64,000 bases of DNA from Campylorhamphus procurvoides. Its lineage: Eukaryota; Chordata; Aves; Passeriformes; Dendrocolaptidae. Positions 13,301 to 25,738 of the stretch are shown here, in pieces. The stretch lies in the NCBI GenBank assembly GCA_013396655.1, contig WBMV01007373.1, positions 477,798 to 541,797 on the forward strand, read 5' to 3'. How positions within the stretch are numbered: position 1 is the stretch's first letter; each line of letters begins with the position of its first letter. The notes under the pieces were generated by a model. It did no database searches. It worked only from the letters and a program-made list of their open reading frames with translations, and was not told the DNA's origin. Position numbers and translations under genes: made by a program.

Positions 13301-16216
13301 TGTTTTTCCAAGGAGAGAGTTGCCATGGAACATCTAGTGTGATACAGCAAAATCAGCTGCCCTGGGCACCGAAACCACAGCTGGACAGATTTATGGTTCT
13401 GCACTGCTGCAAAGGTTTTACCTAAATAAAGACATTTATTGCCCATTGTTCTGTCTGTCAATGTTTGTATTTGTGCAAATCAAGTGCAAACTTTAACAGA
13501 CTGGAACAATAGTACTCTAACACTTAGGTTAAAATGATAACAAAGTCAAAGAGACAAAAAGATCAGGTTCTGGAGCAGTTATCATTACTGTTCACTAGCA
13601 ACTTCTGTCATGGCAATTGGGAATTAAAATCAGGAAGCATTTTGCATCATGATATATTGCAGTAATTTAGTAGAATTATATCAGACAATGCAACATGTTA
13701 AATAAAATAATTCTAATACCATACCAGCCTGCTGAACAACAACAGGAACCAGAGAGCATTTATATTGCTTTCTTCCATTCATCAGTGGAATTAGCTTTAG
13801 TGTCCTTATATCTAATTATTGCTTGTCACAGTCAATATCTACTGTATTAGACAGTATGGAAATGAAGAAGAGATCAGAGTTCAAAGATTTCAAAAAACCT
13901 GTATGATCTCAAAAAATACATGGAGAAATAGCTGAGTTAAAATCAGACACGCATTATTACCCTCATTACCATAACATTAATATTCATTCGGTCTATTTTG
14001 CGCTACAACTGCAAAATTCACAGAAGTATTTTTCAGATTAATTGTTTCTTCATCAGCCAAGGTTGATAGTTGCAAAGAAGGAAAATACAGTGTATCTATG
14101 GAGATCTATGGGAATGGATGCTGTTTCCTGTTGTTTACTCGCCAAACACAGTGACATTTAAACGAAACTTGTCTTACACGAAGGACAAGCACACTTTGTG
14201 TGTTCTTAAGTGAGGTTTAAGCCTGCTCAGTGAGTAATGGAAACACGATCAGCTCTTAGTCCTGCTTCCAAGGTGCCTGGATTAACAGAAGTCTCCACAT
14301 TTACAAACCTTGCAGCATTTGAGAGCTGTGCCAGCCACGTCTGTGCCATCACCTCGGGGGCACTGGAACAACAGCACAAAAATGTCCATCTTCCACTGGT
14401 TTATTGTGTTCCACCCCCGAACAGCACAGTTCTCAGAATTACAAAATCAGGGAAATTAGGGCTGGAGTGTAACTCTCTAATTCAGTTTCTCTTTCTCCTC
14501 CTCAGTTCAAGTAAGGGTCAATGCAATCTCTTAATCTAGGTAAACACTTGCCTAGTCTGTGACTCAGGAGCTGCAACAGAAAGGTAATATGATACTGCCC
14601 CACTGGCACTGGTAAAAACGACATTGGAGGAGCTGGATTCAAGCAGAGCAGAGACTCTTTGATTCACATCACCTGAGTGTCCCACCTCTGTGTCCCTTTC
14701 ATCTTAAATTCCCTGGCTGGGTACTGTTCAGGGCTTCATTCACAGGGTTTTAGCAACGAGCTGACACACTGAAAAAAACTAAAAACTCACTTGATTAAAC
14801 AGCTCCAGTTTTTCCTCTGTCAGGCAGCAGCACAGAACGTGTCTGCTCACTGCTGACATTATAACGTACCAGAAGACAAGTTTGCACCCTCCCAAAGCCA
14901 AAGGTGTAGGCTTGCTCTGAATGAAAGTGCTGCCAAAAAGCAGAAGTGAACATTCAATAGTGCATAAATTACATAATGCTCACATAGCTGCTGATGGAAT
15001 ACCCTTCTCTCTAACTCGCTCGCTGGGCTGGCTCAGAGCAGCAGTGGCTGAGAGCTGCTGCCTAATAGATGATCCCTGTCATGGTCCCAGTGGGGAAGTG
15101 TCTCTATGCCAAAAGCATTATTCCAAATGATACCTTATTCTTGTACATGTAATTATTCTGCCATAAGCAGGCCAACAGCTGTCAGCCTTATTAACAAGCT
15201 GAGGGAAATGTACATCCCACCTGGAGAGCAGAACAGCTTCCCCTCACCAAGGCTGCAGGAGGGACACCCCAGGACACTCTCAGGCTGTGTCTCAGAACCC
15301 TGAAAATCCTCTTTACTGGCTTCTTCTTTCTCAAGAATGAGTTCAAACACTCCTTCCTTGGGTTTTTGTGTCACAGATCACTTTCCCAGACATTTAAACT
15401 CGTATTTCATGACTACAAGAAACGTCTTCCTGTCAGTCTGCAGCCAGTGACTGTTTAAAGCAAACCAAAACCACAGAAAAACATATTTGTTTATGAATTC
15501 AGGGCTGAATCTTCAAATGCAGGGCTTTATCAAAAGTTACTATTTCTTTGCCAGGTCTGTGACTCTGCTTTGCTCCCTGTCTGGGCAAGAGTCCCACTGA
15601 CCTCCTGCCCTCTGCTCCTGAGCCCCTCTGGATCACCCACTCCCACCCCTCCTCTAGAGAGCATTTTACACAGATAATTGTCCTTCTCATCTCCAAGCTC
15701 CAGCTCTGAAAACTTTTTAACTTCTGGAGACTGCAAAAAGCATCACCTCGGTCCCCAGCCATTGTTCCCTGTTTACTGAGAGCTCTGACTATTGTTTGGT
15801 TTCCTGTTTGCTCTTCCTGACACCTCCTTGGAATTCAGCCCCCTTTACTCACAGAGAATTATGTGAAACAGATAAAGTGGAACATAACTGCACCAAAAAA
15901 AGAGAGCAGCCTTTTCTTTCCTCTCCATAAATGTTCACCAGGACTCAATTCACACGTGTAAATGATGTTTAGAGAAGCAACAAGCAGAACAGGAGAGGCA
16001 GAAGGGAAGGTGTGTACGAGGATCTTTCATCTCCTGGGGCTTCAGAGGCAACTCCTCTGCAAACCGAGGAGCTGCTCCCGACCAGGACACGCAGGGAGGG
16101 GCAAAGGCTCAGACCTGACAGGACCCTTTTCCCCAGCTGAGAAACCTCCAACCCTCAGACACTGATCACGATTAATAAAGGATCACATCAAATTGTGCAC
16201 AAGCCATGGTACTTAC
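7366..16216 (-). other. PITPNC1: PITPNC1 intron 5 (8.85 kb, phase 0)
   Basis: It runs from GTAAGT at 16216 to CTTGCAG at 7366. Ordinary AT-rich intron with a short A-rich (AAAAC)n stretch near 12237. Open frames inside, such as 7450-7983 plus, contain no recognisable protein family and are treated as chance. Confidence 0.9.
12237..12257 (+). repeat. (AAAAC)n-type A-rich repeat
   Basis: AAAA followed by repeated AACAA units in intron 5. Simple low-complexity sequence with no attached SINE or LINE body seen. Confidence 0.7.
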
Positions 16217-16288
16217 ACTGTCATTGCTGCCTTTGTTGTCCTCGTATTTTGTCTCTATATGAATGGAGAATTTAGGCAAAAAGGAACA
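16217..16288 (-). CDS. PITPNC1: PITPNC1 coding exon 5 (residues 99-122)
   Basis: 72 nt, phase 0 at both ends. The acceptor is TTCTCTTGCAG and the donor AGT|GTAAGT. It encodes CSFLPKFSIHIETKYEDNKGSNDS: a beta strand (KFSIHIETKYE) followed by the acidic, flexible DNKGSNDS loop. Its first codon (TGT) directly follows the microexon's last codon (ACA). In the frame it would adopt if joined straight to exon 3, it reaches TAA at the sixth codon. Exon 6 follows after an 8.85 kb intron. Confidence 0.95.
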
Positions 16289-18929
16289 CTGCAAGAGAAG
16301 AAATATAAGTTTAACAGAAAAATACACCTTGTTTCACCAGCTGGCATATTCAGTACATCTCTTCTGGGGTCAGCTTTCTTATGTGGGTTTTTTCAGATTA
16401 CTTAAAGAAAAAGAGTAAATGCTCACTGAACATAAAAGCAAAGGTTTTTATGATTCTGGAGGGATGTAGAGATTCTACCTAAAAGCTGAATACTATAATG
16501 AAGGTATAAATAAATTAGTACAGGCACTCTGAATAACTACATACAATTGTTTCCATGCTCACTATGCCAAGGAGTACGAATGTCCTGAATGCCTCGTTAC
16601 AAATTCAATTCATTAAGATCTTGAGAGCAACTTGATATTCCTCATCATAGATCAGTCTATACCTCCTATAAAATAACCCCAGGACACTTCACTGGCTGCA
16701 GGTCCTGACCAGACAGACAGCAATGCTTTCATGTGTGAGGGCTTTTTTAACTGAGAAATCAATTTTAGCATCATTTCCTACTGATGAAATTAAGATGGAT
16801 TATAAGCTCCTGTGGAAATTCCTTTATACTAAGTCCAAATAAATCTTTAACAATGCAAAAAAAATTAAGAATACAATAATGCAACAAAATAAGAATACAC
16901 TTTTTCTCCTAATAAACATAGTATTTCTGTATTTACATGGGAATAAATCAATTTTTCTGAGCATTGCTTAGCCTAGTTGGCTTATGAAGACAAGAATTTA
17001 TAACACCAAGCAACTTAATTCTGGTGGAAAAAACACATGAAGTATCTTTTATTTAGTATTTCACAGTTCTTTTCGCAAAGCAACTTTACAGACAGGCAGA
17101 GAGCAGCTGCCTAACCAGCTCTGAAGGGCTGTAGTTCAGCACCTTTACTGTTAGTCACCAAATCATCTCCTGCATTAACTGCCAGCTCCTTGTGTGATGC
17201 CTCACCAATGCCCTAAAGCAAAGAGTGTTTAATGTGCTGTACACAATGAGGACATGATGCCTCAGTGTCCACGTCGCTGCTGGCCCAAGTCTGGGCTTGG
17301 TAGTGTTTGGGGAGCTCCAAGGGAGGGGCTGATGACTAAGGGAGAGGTGATTTAGGAGGCCTGGGGCACTGCAACACAACTGAAATGAGAAGCCAGCGCC
17401 CTAGAGACTGCAGAAAATGTGTCCCTCCTTCCATGGATATCACCCAACAAGTCATAGTTCAATCTTCTTCTGATCACAGGATGCCCAGTATTCAACAAGC
17501 ACCTCTAGAGTCAATCCTTGAAAAAAGAGTGAGACAGTTCTTCCAAAATAAAGTGCCATGAAAAGCTGTTGATTTGAAGCATGGCTGCAGTTTGGGGGCA
17601 ATGATGAATAAAGCCAAATGCCAGATTGCCCTTTTACCTTGCTCTTAAAAAATCCCTGCTATTTTCAATCACTGCCCAGAGGTCTCAAGGAGCCAGTCAG
17701 GTCATGACACCAAAATGTTGCTGTTTCATCTCTTGAACGTGAGGCTGCACTGGGCTCATGGAGCTTGCTTGAATCTGGCTGGTGATTCCTGTAACCCAGA
17801 ATCTCAACTCTAATTAAAACAGATCTTCTAACTTTGTATTGCAAGAAAGAAACATTAAGACCAAGGATCCTTAGAGTAGAATGGAAGACTCATAAGTGCC
17901 TTTTACCTCAAGCCACCTCATTAAAGAGCAGTCACTTGGTGTAAAGCCACCCACAGTCAGCTTCTCTTGCATTAAGTAAGAAGGAGAGGACTACAACAAC
18001 CTAATTTGAGATTATAAATGGTAACACGGGTTTACCCCAAGTGAAAACTCAAATTCATCAGAAAGTACTGCAGTGCAAATATATCTCTCAGAAACTCAAG
18101 TGACTGGCAGCCACGGCTCCAGCAGCTGTGGGGGGTCTCGCTGGCTTTCAGGAACACTTAGCAGGGTCCAGATTTTTGAACATTTCACAGAATGTGTCTC
18201 ATGATTCATCAGCTGCGCTCTGACTAATTGGCAGAGGGCTCTGGCAGAACCAGCAAACTGTTTATGCATCGTTCAGAAGACTGTTATTCATCATGCAAGG
18301 AGTTGTTGGTTTTTCCCCCTCCTTAAGTGGCCTCGTATTTACTTAGCTGGGGATTAAAACTGTTATGCAACAGACAGAATCAAACTGGGGGGTGAAGAGT
18401 AGGTAATAAACCTTTTGGTTGATGTTTTTCCTCCCTGCCTGCTCTGCCTCTCCTGGGGCCCGTGTTCTTCCAGCACAGGCCTGGAGGTGATCGATGCCCA
18501 GCACACAGGAGTGCACAGGGCACTGTGTCCAGCTCTCCATCTCATATCTCTACAGCTTGCAAGGCTCCTCTTGGAAACAAAATAGTGGCAAATTCAATCT
18601 TTAATTTGAAATTAGACTTAAGTCCTACATAATAGTACGAAATACTCAGTGTCCCAGTGTCTTCAATGGTAAGGTTTGTGTGAAGCTTTCAAGGGAAGTG
18701 TCTTCTGTATTGTCACCTCCAGATTTTTCAGATGTCTTAAAACTCAATTGTTATACCTCAGTATACCTGTGGCACTCAAAAACAAATAAGGGGAATGTTC
18801 TGGGGGGTTGGTTTGTTTGTTTTCTTAAACCTTCTATATTTGGCCCCTCACTTTTGGAAGAGCTGGGAGAGGTTTAAGGCTCTGGAGAGCAGGCAGTGCA
18901 CTAAGCAGAGGCTGTGAGAGCAATCCCCA

Positions 18930-19095
18930 CACACGAGAGGGGCATTTCCCCAGCCGAGTGCAGGCAATGAATGCAGCGCACGGAGAACACAGCCCGCTCT
19001 CGCATTTGCAATTCCCCACATATAACCTCTTGAAAAACGAAAGGCCTATTTTTAGCATGATGATTGATTAGTGTTGCCATAGCAATAAGCAACAC
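18930..19095. promoter_or_regulatory. Candidate intronic enhancer with MEF2 and X-box-like sites
   Basis: Within intron 4, a block retains several CpGs (ACACGAG, CCGAGTG, GCGCACGG, CTCGCA, ACGAAAGG) and carries CTATTTTTAG at 19046-19055, a full MEF2 consensus, followed by GTTGCCATAGCAAT at 19073-19086, close to the RFX X-box (one mismatch in the right half). Co-occurrence in CpG-retaining, non-repetitive intron suggests, but does not prove, constraint. Confidence 0.3.
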
Positions 19096-22000
19096 TCACA
19101 AGAACAGGGGAGAACCGAAGTGTGCCCAAACACTTGCCAAAGTCTTAAAGAGACAGTCAAATGCACTGGGGGGGTGACGGTGGTTTTATGGAGAGGGCTG
19201 GCAAATGAACCTTTGCATAGTCATTGCAGACGAGATGGCTGCAGGAATTAGTGGAGTTGTCAGTAAATATGTTGGTCTGAGAGAGGTTTCCTGACCCTCT
19301 GGAACCTGCTTTGTGTGAGTGATGCCAGTTCATTGATACCACTGCAGCCGTTTCCTATTCCACGTGGCTCCTGTGTGCAGAATGTTCAGAGACCTGCTAG
19401 AGACCTCAGCGTTGCAACTCACTTCTCCTGCTCCTTGTGAATATTAATCCACAATCCTTGGCAGTTATTTTTGTACAGTAAAAATTAATCCCACGTTTTA
19501 TTTAAGCAGCAGAAGCACATCTCCCTAAATCTTAACATAAAAGCCTGGCAAGGCAGACGTTTCATGTAAATGTTCTCTCTCGTCTCTCACCGCTTCTCAG
19601 ACTGATGATTTTTTATAGGGTCACATAGACATTATTTTGGCAACACAGGTGGAACTGGGTCCTTCACAGAGCAACCTCCGTGGAGCCTGGAGGTAAAGGA
19701 CACAGTGACTGCTAAAATGAGGTGAGACTGGCCAAGGCAAGTTCAATCTTTTTTAACAGGTAACTTCCAGATGCCACACCCTTTGAACTCAAAATTTTTG
19801 GGCACTGTTTTGTTACTCAGTGGGTAACAACAGCATTTCTTTACTGAAGATCAAAAACCTGGAAAAGACAAGTGGAGTCCCTGCTTCTCTGACACAGACA
19901 AAGGGGCTGTGGGACCACGGGGCAGCGAAGGGGGGATATCCCATGTTTTTTGGAGAATGGGCACTATGTTATTGAGCACCCTGAGTGCTCCAGACTGCAC
20001 TGCACAGGATCCCCCAGAGCTGCTGTGGGACAGGGGGCACCCACGATGACAAGGCTGGAGGAGAATAGACGGAAAGGGCTGGGCAGGGGGATGGCAGGAT
20101 TTGGAAGATGTGACTCAACGAGAGGGAGGAGAATTTGGAAAGCAAATAAGCACAGGAAGGTGGCAAACAGCAAAACAAAAGTGCTGTGGAGCGGAAAAGG
20201 TAGAGAACAATACAAAAACAGGGCTGGAAAATAAACAAGGGAGCAAAAGTCATAAACAAGCCAAGAAAGAAACCCACCACTTGTATTACTACAATAACTT
20301 GAAGATGGAACAGTGACTAACAAGCTGCCTCCAACCACTATGAAACTCTTCTCCCTGGCTTTGCCTTCCCCTGGGATCTCTCTCTTTGATCTATGGGAGC
20401 AGTAACCTGCTTACTGAGGAGGAACAGAAGGGAGAGGCAGCGTGCACCAGTGGAAATGACAGTGCCATCAATCAGAGAGGGGTTGCATTGCTTTAGAATG
20501 AGCCAGCACCGGAAAAAGGGAATTCTCCAAGCAGTTTGATTTACTTGTTTCAATGGGATTAAGCCATTAAATGAGACTACAGGTTTGCAGCTTTCTAAAA
20601 ATACATTATTTGGCTTTTATAAATACTACAAAGGTCCTTCCTGTTGCTGGAACCTCTGGGGGACACAAACCTGTGTTTTCCCAGAGCAATGGCACCAGGC
20701 AGCCTGTCTTCTGAGCTGGGGGTGGGAGGGGAGGAATTCTGGCAGGAACTTGGCATTAGGCTCTAATCCTGCAATACAGATTCTGTTGCATTTTTGATGC
20801 AGTCTCTTCATATACTCAAGCTGAAGAAAAGTTTATGCACTGAGAGTTACATCCAAATTTCAAGGGCTGGTAATCAGATAAAGAGAACACAGGAAAAAAC
20901 TCTGCAGCAATGTTTATCTGAAACAACTATTTTCCTTCTCAAGTCATCCCATTATAAAAATAACAATTACAAAAGCATTCCTTCTAGATAATCTACTTCA
21001 TGGATAAACCAGCGGCAAAATGAAGCACAAAACATGCCTATTCTCAAAAGTAATCAGAAACCAGCAGGTCAGTAATGGACCATTTAGCAACTCTCACTCT
21101 GGGGCCTTGACACATACCAGATGACATAATTTTACTTTCCTCAGTCATTTGCTGTAGAAAAATTAATGTCATTGTGATAAATCATCAAAGGAATTGTTGT
21201 CTCCTGCTTCTGTTCCATAACTGTTTTTCATAAACATTCTGAATTTATATCCTATTCCTAAGTTGATTTGAGACACTGGCATGTTGAAGGAATCCTCCTC
21301 CTCACACAGAGGAAACCAGGCCATTTTAATGTTTATTTTGCTTTTATGTAATTGTGAAACTAACAACTGGCCATCAATTACGCACAAAAAATTTGTCCAG
21401 CTGTTTTTTAATTTCAGCCCCAGAACTGAATATTGCTAACAACAGTGAAGCTGTTCAGGTCAGGCAGCAAATCTATTTGAAATGCTCCCTGGTAAACACT
21501 TGAACTGCTCCTTCAGACTCAGAAGGGTCTGCTTCAATTCTGTTTGTATTTTTCCTACCTCTGTGCTCCAACTGGAGAGCTAAACTTTGTTTGGCTCATT
21601 CTCAGTGTACTTCGATCATACGAAGTTTTTGGTGGTTCAGTCACCAAACATTCGTGATCTGATTATTTGTTTGCTTGAGGCTCTTCTCTTGTTTTTGTGC
21701 AGAATCTCCACTGTCACTTGAGCAGGTCAAATAGGTATTTGCTCTGTGCTTTTTCTTTTACAATATCCCAGTGCAGGCAAAGAAACTTAGTTCTACACAA
21801 TTCTTTTTCGTTTGGTTGCAATAGACATGGGTTTGCTTTCTAGTTAACTATTTCTAATCTATCTGAACAACCTCAGAAAGAAAAAAACCAAAGCCTCCTG
21901 GAAAGTCACTCTTTGTTGTCCATGAAGAATAACATGAATATTTTCCACTCCAGAGATATATTTGCAAAGGCTGTGATAAGCTGGCACACAAGGGGTTGCT

Positions 22001-24840
22001 GAGAGCTGCAAGGCATCTCTCCTCCATCCTCCAAGTGAAAAACCCCCCAGCCATGACTAGCAAAGGAATTCTCTCCAAAGCCAGCAGCTAGCAACCCCAT
22101 TCCCTCTGGGAATGCAGGTGTAGCTGGAAGGAAGGCACTTGTCCATATCCAAGTCCTGGAACTGCTTATGGAATGGAATCCATTGGAGTTGTTGCCACAG
22201 GGCTCCCTTTCTGCTGCACCCTAAATACAATATCCCAACTTTATGAACATAACATCCATTACAATATTAAATGAACCTATAGATAAAAATTAAGCATGTA
22301 TTTTAGCAAGACACCTTGTCAGGTTTCTAATGACAAGATCAAAGCCAAAGCAGCTCCTGACTAACTTGGAGATACTTTCTCTCACACAGTTGTGCAGTTA
22401 CACCCCAGCCACTAAACCTGAACTCTACGGGGATATCTTATTCCCTAAATAGTAACGCCCAATCCACATGACTTCCTTTGCCTTCAGCTTCCAAAGTAAT
22501 TTTTCGACTTCCTTTTCCCTCTCAACGTCAGCAGGAAGCTTTCAAGGATTAGGTCCCGCTCTGGGACAGCATTTCTGGGGACAGCAGCCATGTGTCATCT
22601 TCCTGGTAGGAAGTGTTTTGTGCTGCAGCTCTAAGGAGGTGCCCCTGAGGCTGCTCTCCTGACACAACACTTACACACAGCTCACACACCACACGGGCAC
22701 TGCCTGTGCAATGTTCTGGAAGCTCTTTGGCTCAGGTGTGTCATTTGCTGTCCATGCTATGGTTGTCAGTCCTTGGTAGCAGACATGCTGTTTGCTGTCA
22801 CACTTAGGGGTTTGCTGTGGAACAAATGCCATTCCTTAAAGCAGGTGACATCCTAACTGCACCCAGATTATTAAGGACTAACATCATGGCAGTGCACTTT
22901 CCACTCCTGTTTTCATGCATCTTGGCTTTTTATACAACCATTTCAAAGAACAATATTCTGAAAATTATTTTCAATGCCCGACGAGCACTTTTTCTTAGGT
23001 GTCCTAATTTCAGGTCCTTAAGAAGGTCATACTTATGAATTCTGTAATATTCCACAGGAGAACTAGACTGAATGCAATTTCTCACCAGCCCTCATATTTT
23101 GCAACTAAAAAACCTTAAGCCAAACAGCAAGGTTCAGTCTGTTGTTCACACCCTCTTCCAAATCACTGACATCCACTGAAATAACATGCTAAGCCTTATG
23201 AGGTCCTTCTCTCTGTTTAGAGTGGAACTTGCAAGGTTAGCAAGGTGTGAACATACCAAAGATTATACTTTATTTATCCAATTATTGCCCTACCTTTGCA
23301 GTCAGTTTGCCCTGAAATGAAGCTCTAGCTCTTACCATGTCCCACAGACCCTTTGGAGGGACTTTACCACCTCTAAGAGAAGGGTTTCCAAGCTATCTTA
23401 CATATTTTGGGCAACTCCTGTGGGCTTATTCTTTCTTTCAGAATTCTCTAATGACTACAGAAGATCAAAATTGAGAGAAATATTCCAGATGAGGACAGGA
23501 ATTATTCCCAGTGGTACATTTAACATTTTTATTCTAGATTCAACAGTTTGAGGCAGAGACACTGTCTCTGTTTTTCATGAAGATAAATTCTCAGTCTCTC
23601 AGCTGCATTAAAACATAGTTTAGATTTTTGTCTGCAGTAGTTTCCCCAATCTCCCCCCAGTATTTCTGGCTCTGTTTCTGTGCACCATGGTGAGTAATTA
23701 GTCCCCAGCTCCCCCAGGCAGTTATGCTGTCACTTGGTGACTGCTCTGCCTACCTGCTGCATTTGGAGACCAATTTAATTTTACTTTACAGGTCTCTCCA
23801 ACCCTGCAATCATTTCTGCTGAGCCTCTGGAACATCTCTGTAGCTGTTCACCTTCCACCGACCTGCACTGAAATGTGTTCCAGGTGTGGTTTCAGGGGAT
23901 TAGGCAGAGATCACCTTCTGATTCAGACTCTCGGAGTACAGCATTCCTTTTTAGTTTTGATAATGTACTGCATTTCAAATTCAGACATGTATTTCTGTCT
24001 GCCACCACTCCTTTCATCATTCCCACTTGTGTCTTTCAGTTAAAGAAAAAAAATCCCATAAAAAAATTCCAATTTACTTTCAGTTATGGAAAAAATCTAC
24101 AATGGAGAGACATCAGTGCAACACAGCAAATGTCACCTTCCCAGCCTAAAACTGAATGTGCTCTCAAAGGTAAACCCTCAATTAATGTGAACTGAAGACA
24201 TCTTCTGGCAAAAATAGCTGAGAACCTGCCCCTCATCACTCCTGTCCATTGGGGGTATGTGTGTTTCCTCTGACAATCAAATGCATTTTAACCATTAAAC
24301 AACGCAGAGTATGCAATAAATACATACAGTACATGTGGAAAAGCACCATTTGGTACTTTGGATTTTCAAGGCTGGTCATCACACTTTCAACTCTTGGTCT
24401 CAGCCTTTCAGATCTGAGCCTTTAAGTACTTTTATTTTTCCTCTTTCACATTTATCACACTAAAATACTTTTCCTCTCTTTTGTTTTATGAGTTTTTACA
24501 AAATCTGGACACACATCTTGAGCACTGCAGAGTTAAGAGAAACAAGTGGATTGTGTTTTATCCGCAGTCAGAAGTTCAAAGTAAATCAAAGCAAGAGTTT
24601 CCAAAAGGTCCCTTCACCTGGAATTTCCTCCTCATCTTCCAAAGGCTGCTGAAAACTTACTGTGTATTATTGAGGCCAGAACATTTAAAACAATTTTTCT
24701 CATGATTTATGTGCTATATTTTGCCTTAGCTCTGCTAGAGGGAATAGCTGATTTTTCTGGGCACTGTGCCCAGATTATGTTTAATTTTGTCTACAGATTG
24801 TACAGTTTCCCAGATACTATACCAGAGATGAGCATTTTAT

Positions 24841-24870
24841 AAGTTAATAAAATAATAAATAAAATAAAAC
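24841..24870 (+). repeat. (AATAA)n-like low-complexity run
   Basis: Alternating AATAA/AAATA units about 350 bp from the microexon, in intron 4. Simple sequence only. Confidence 0.6.
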
Positions 24871-25189
24871 CTGTTCTCATGTCTCCATGTAATAACTGGA
24901 ACCTTAAAAGCCTTGCCCTGTTTTATAGAAGCTTCTCTTTGTTACAGTCAGTAACTAAAAACATACCAAATAATTTCAAAGTGATAAAAAATAAGGTAAA
25001 TAACTTACAGGATTCCCACAGAAACACTTCAAATTTCACTTTAAATTTCTTAAACAAATAACTAAAATAAAGTTACACTGTTGAATTCCTTATGAATTAG
25101 TTACATTAAAAAGGCATCAGTTCAGATTCTACTCCTTTATTTTACATATTTTTTCTATTTTGAGGATAAAAAGAAGAAGAAAAACTTAC

Positions 25190-25197
25190 TGTGTATT
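25190..25197 (-). CDS. PITPNC1: PITPNC1 8-nt microexon (residues 96-98)
   Basis: The exon is AATACACA. With the G left by exon 3 it reads GAA TAC ACA (Glu-Tyr-Thr), exactly the EYT expected between YPYTIT and CSFLPKF in this family. It sits between ATCAG and GTAAGT, a consensus donor, 452 bp downstream of exon 3. Exons 3 and 5 cannot join directly in frame: 8 nt are missing, and this is where they are found. A long pyrimidine tract lies upstream in transcript sense (25221-25260) and a second pyrimidine-rich stretch lies just inside the downstream intron (about 25171-25184), both common around microexons. The exon is too short for ORF-based detection and was located by the missing residues and splice sites. 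Confidence 0.92.
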
Positions 25198-25649
25198 CTG
25201 ATTTCCAATTGTCCATTTGTAAAGAAAAGAACGATGAGGGAAAAGAAAAAAAAAAGAAATGTGAAATAAAGCAATGATATAAGATCCTTACAGTAAATAT
25301 ATATGAATAATAAAAATAATTGTGTCAGATAAGTTGCTGATTTTATTTGACTAAAGTCTACGAGACAATAAAGGACGCAAGTCACACAAAACTCAAGCAC
25401 TTGATGTTTTCATTGCAAGGACAAAACTGCATAGATACAAGACTCCCGATTCACCTGTCCTTATAGACATATAATAAATAATCTTCATTTCCTGATCTCA
25501 GTAAATATAAGGTGGAAAAATATACAGTTCTATGGGAGTTGCTAAAGACACTTGGTCTGTATTTCTCAGTATGCAACTTGGAGCTTCTGAAGATAAACTG
25601 AACTATCCCAAACCCACCCCTCACTTCTCCCTTCTGCTGTAATCCTTAC
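25198..25649 (-). other. PITPNC1: PITPNC1 intron 3 (452 bp, phase 1)
   Basis: The shortest intron in the window, from GTAAGG at 25649 to ATCAG at 25198. Its 3' end carries a long pyrimidine tract (complement of 25221-25260), interrupted by CTCATCGT, before the microexon acceptor. No other feature is visible. Confidence 0.92.
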
Positions 25650-25738
25650 CTGTGATTGTGTAAGGATAATAATTCCAGGCCTTCTCTGTAACATAAAAGA
25701 TTTTGGGCACCACTGCTCTGGCCCAGCTGGGCAGTTTG
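25650..25738 (-). CDS. PITPNC1: PITPNC1 coding exon 3 (residues 66-96)
   Basis: 89 nt, preceded by TTTTCCCTTTCAG and followed by G|GTAAGG. It completes Ser66 and encodes KLPSWARAVVPKIFYV and TEKAWNYYPYTIT, then gives the first base (G) of the next codon. Asn88 in KAWN aligns with Asn90 of PITP-alpha, a headgroup-contacting residue in that protein. The position equivalent to PITP-alpha Cys95 is Thr93 here (YPYT), a known difference of class II PITPs, which favour PI/PA over phosphatidylcholine. The phase-1 end means the next exon must restore frame, which the 8-nt microexon does. Confidence 0.96.

Larger units (their letters stand above)
16289..25189 (-). other. PITPNC1: PITPNC1 intron 4 (8.9 kb, phase 0)
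   Basis: It runs from GTAAGT at 25189 to TTGCAG at 16289. Just after the donor the transcript is pyrimidine-rich (TTCTTCTTC type). It contains an A+T-rich run near 24841-24870 and the MEF2/X-box block near 19 kb. No coding exon, repeat copy or RNA gene was recognised. Confidence 0.9.

Noticed and set aside
14435..14510. Possible very old CR1 in reverse orientation (TTAGGGCTGGAG-like sequence)
   Set aside because: Similarity to the CR1 3' end is limited to a few short words and could be chance. A RepeatMasker run with avian CR1 consensus sequences would decide.
21600..21625. Alternative site for the missing Glu-Tyr-Thr microexon (AGTACAC)
   Set aside because: The sequence encodes the right residues but has no AG directly before it. 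The site at 25190-25197 has both splice signals and flanking pyrimidine tracts.
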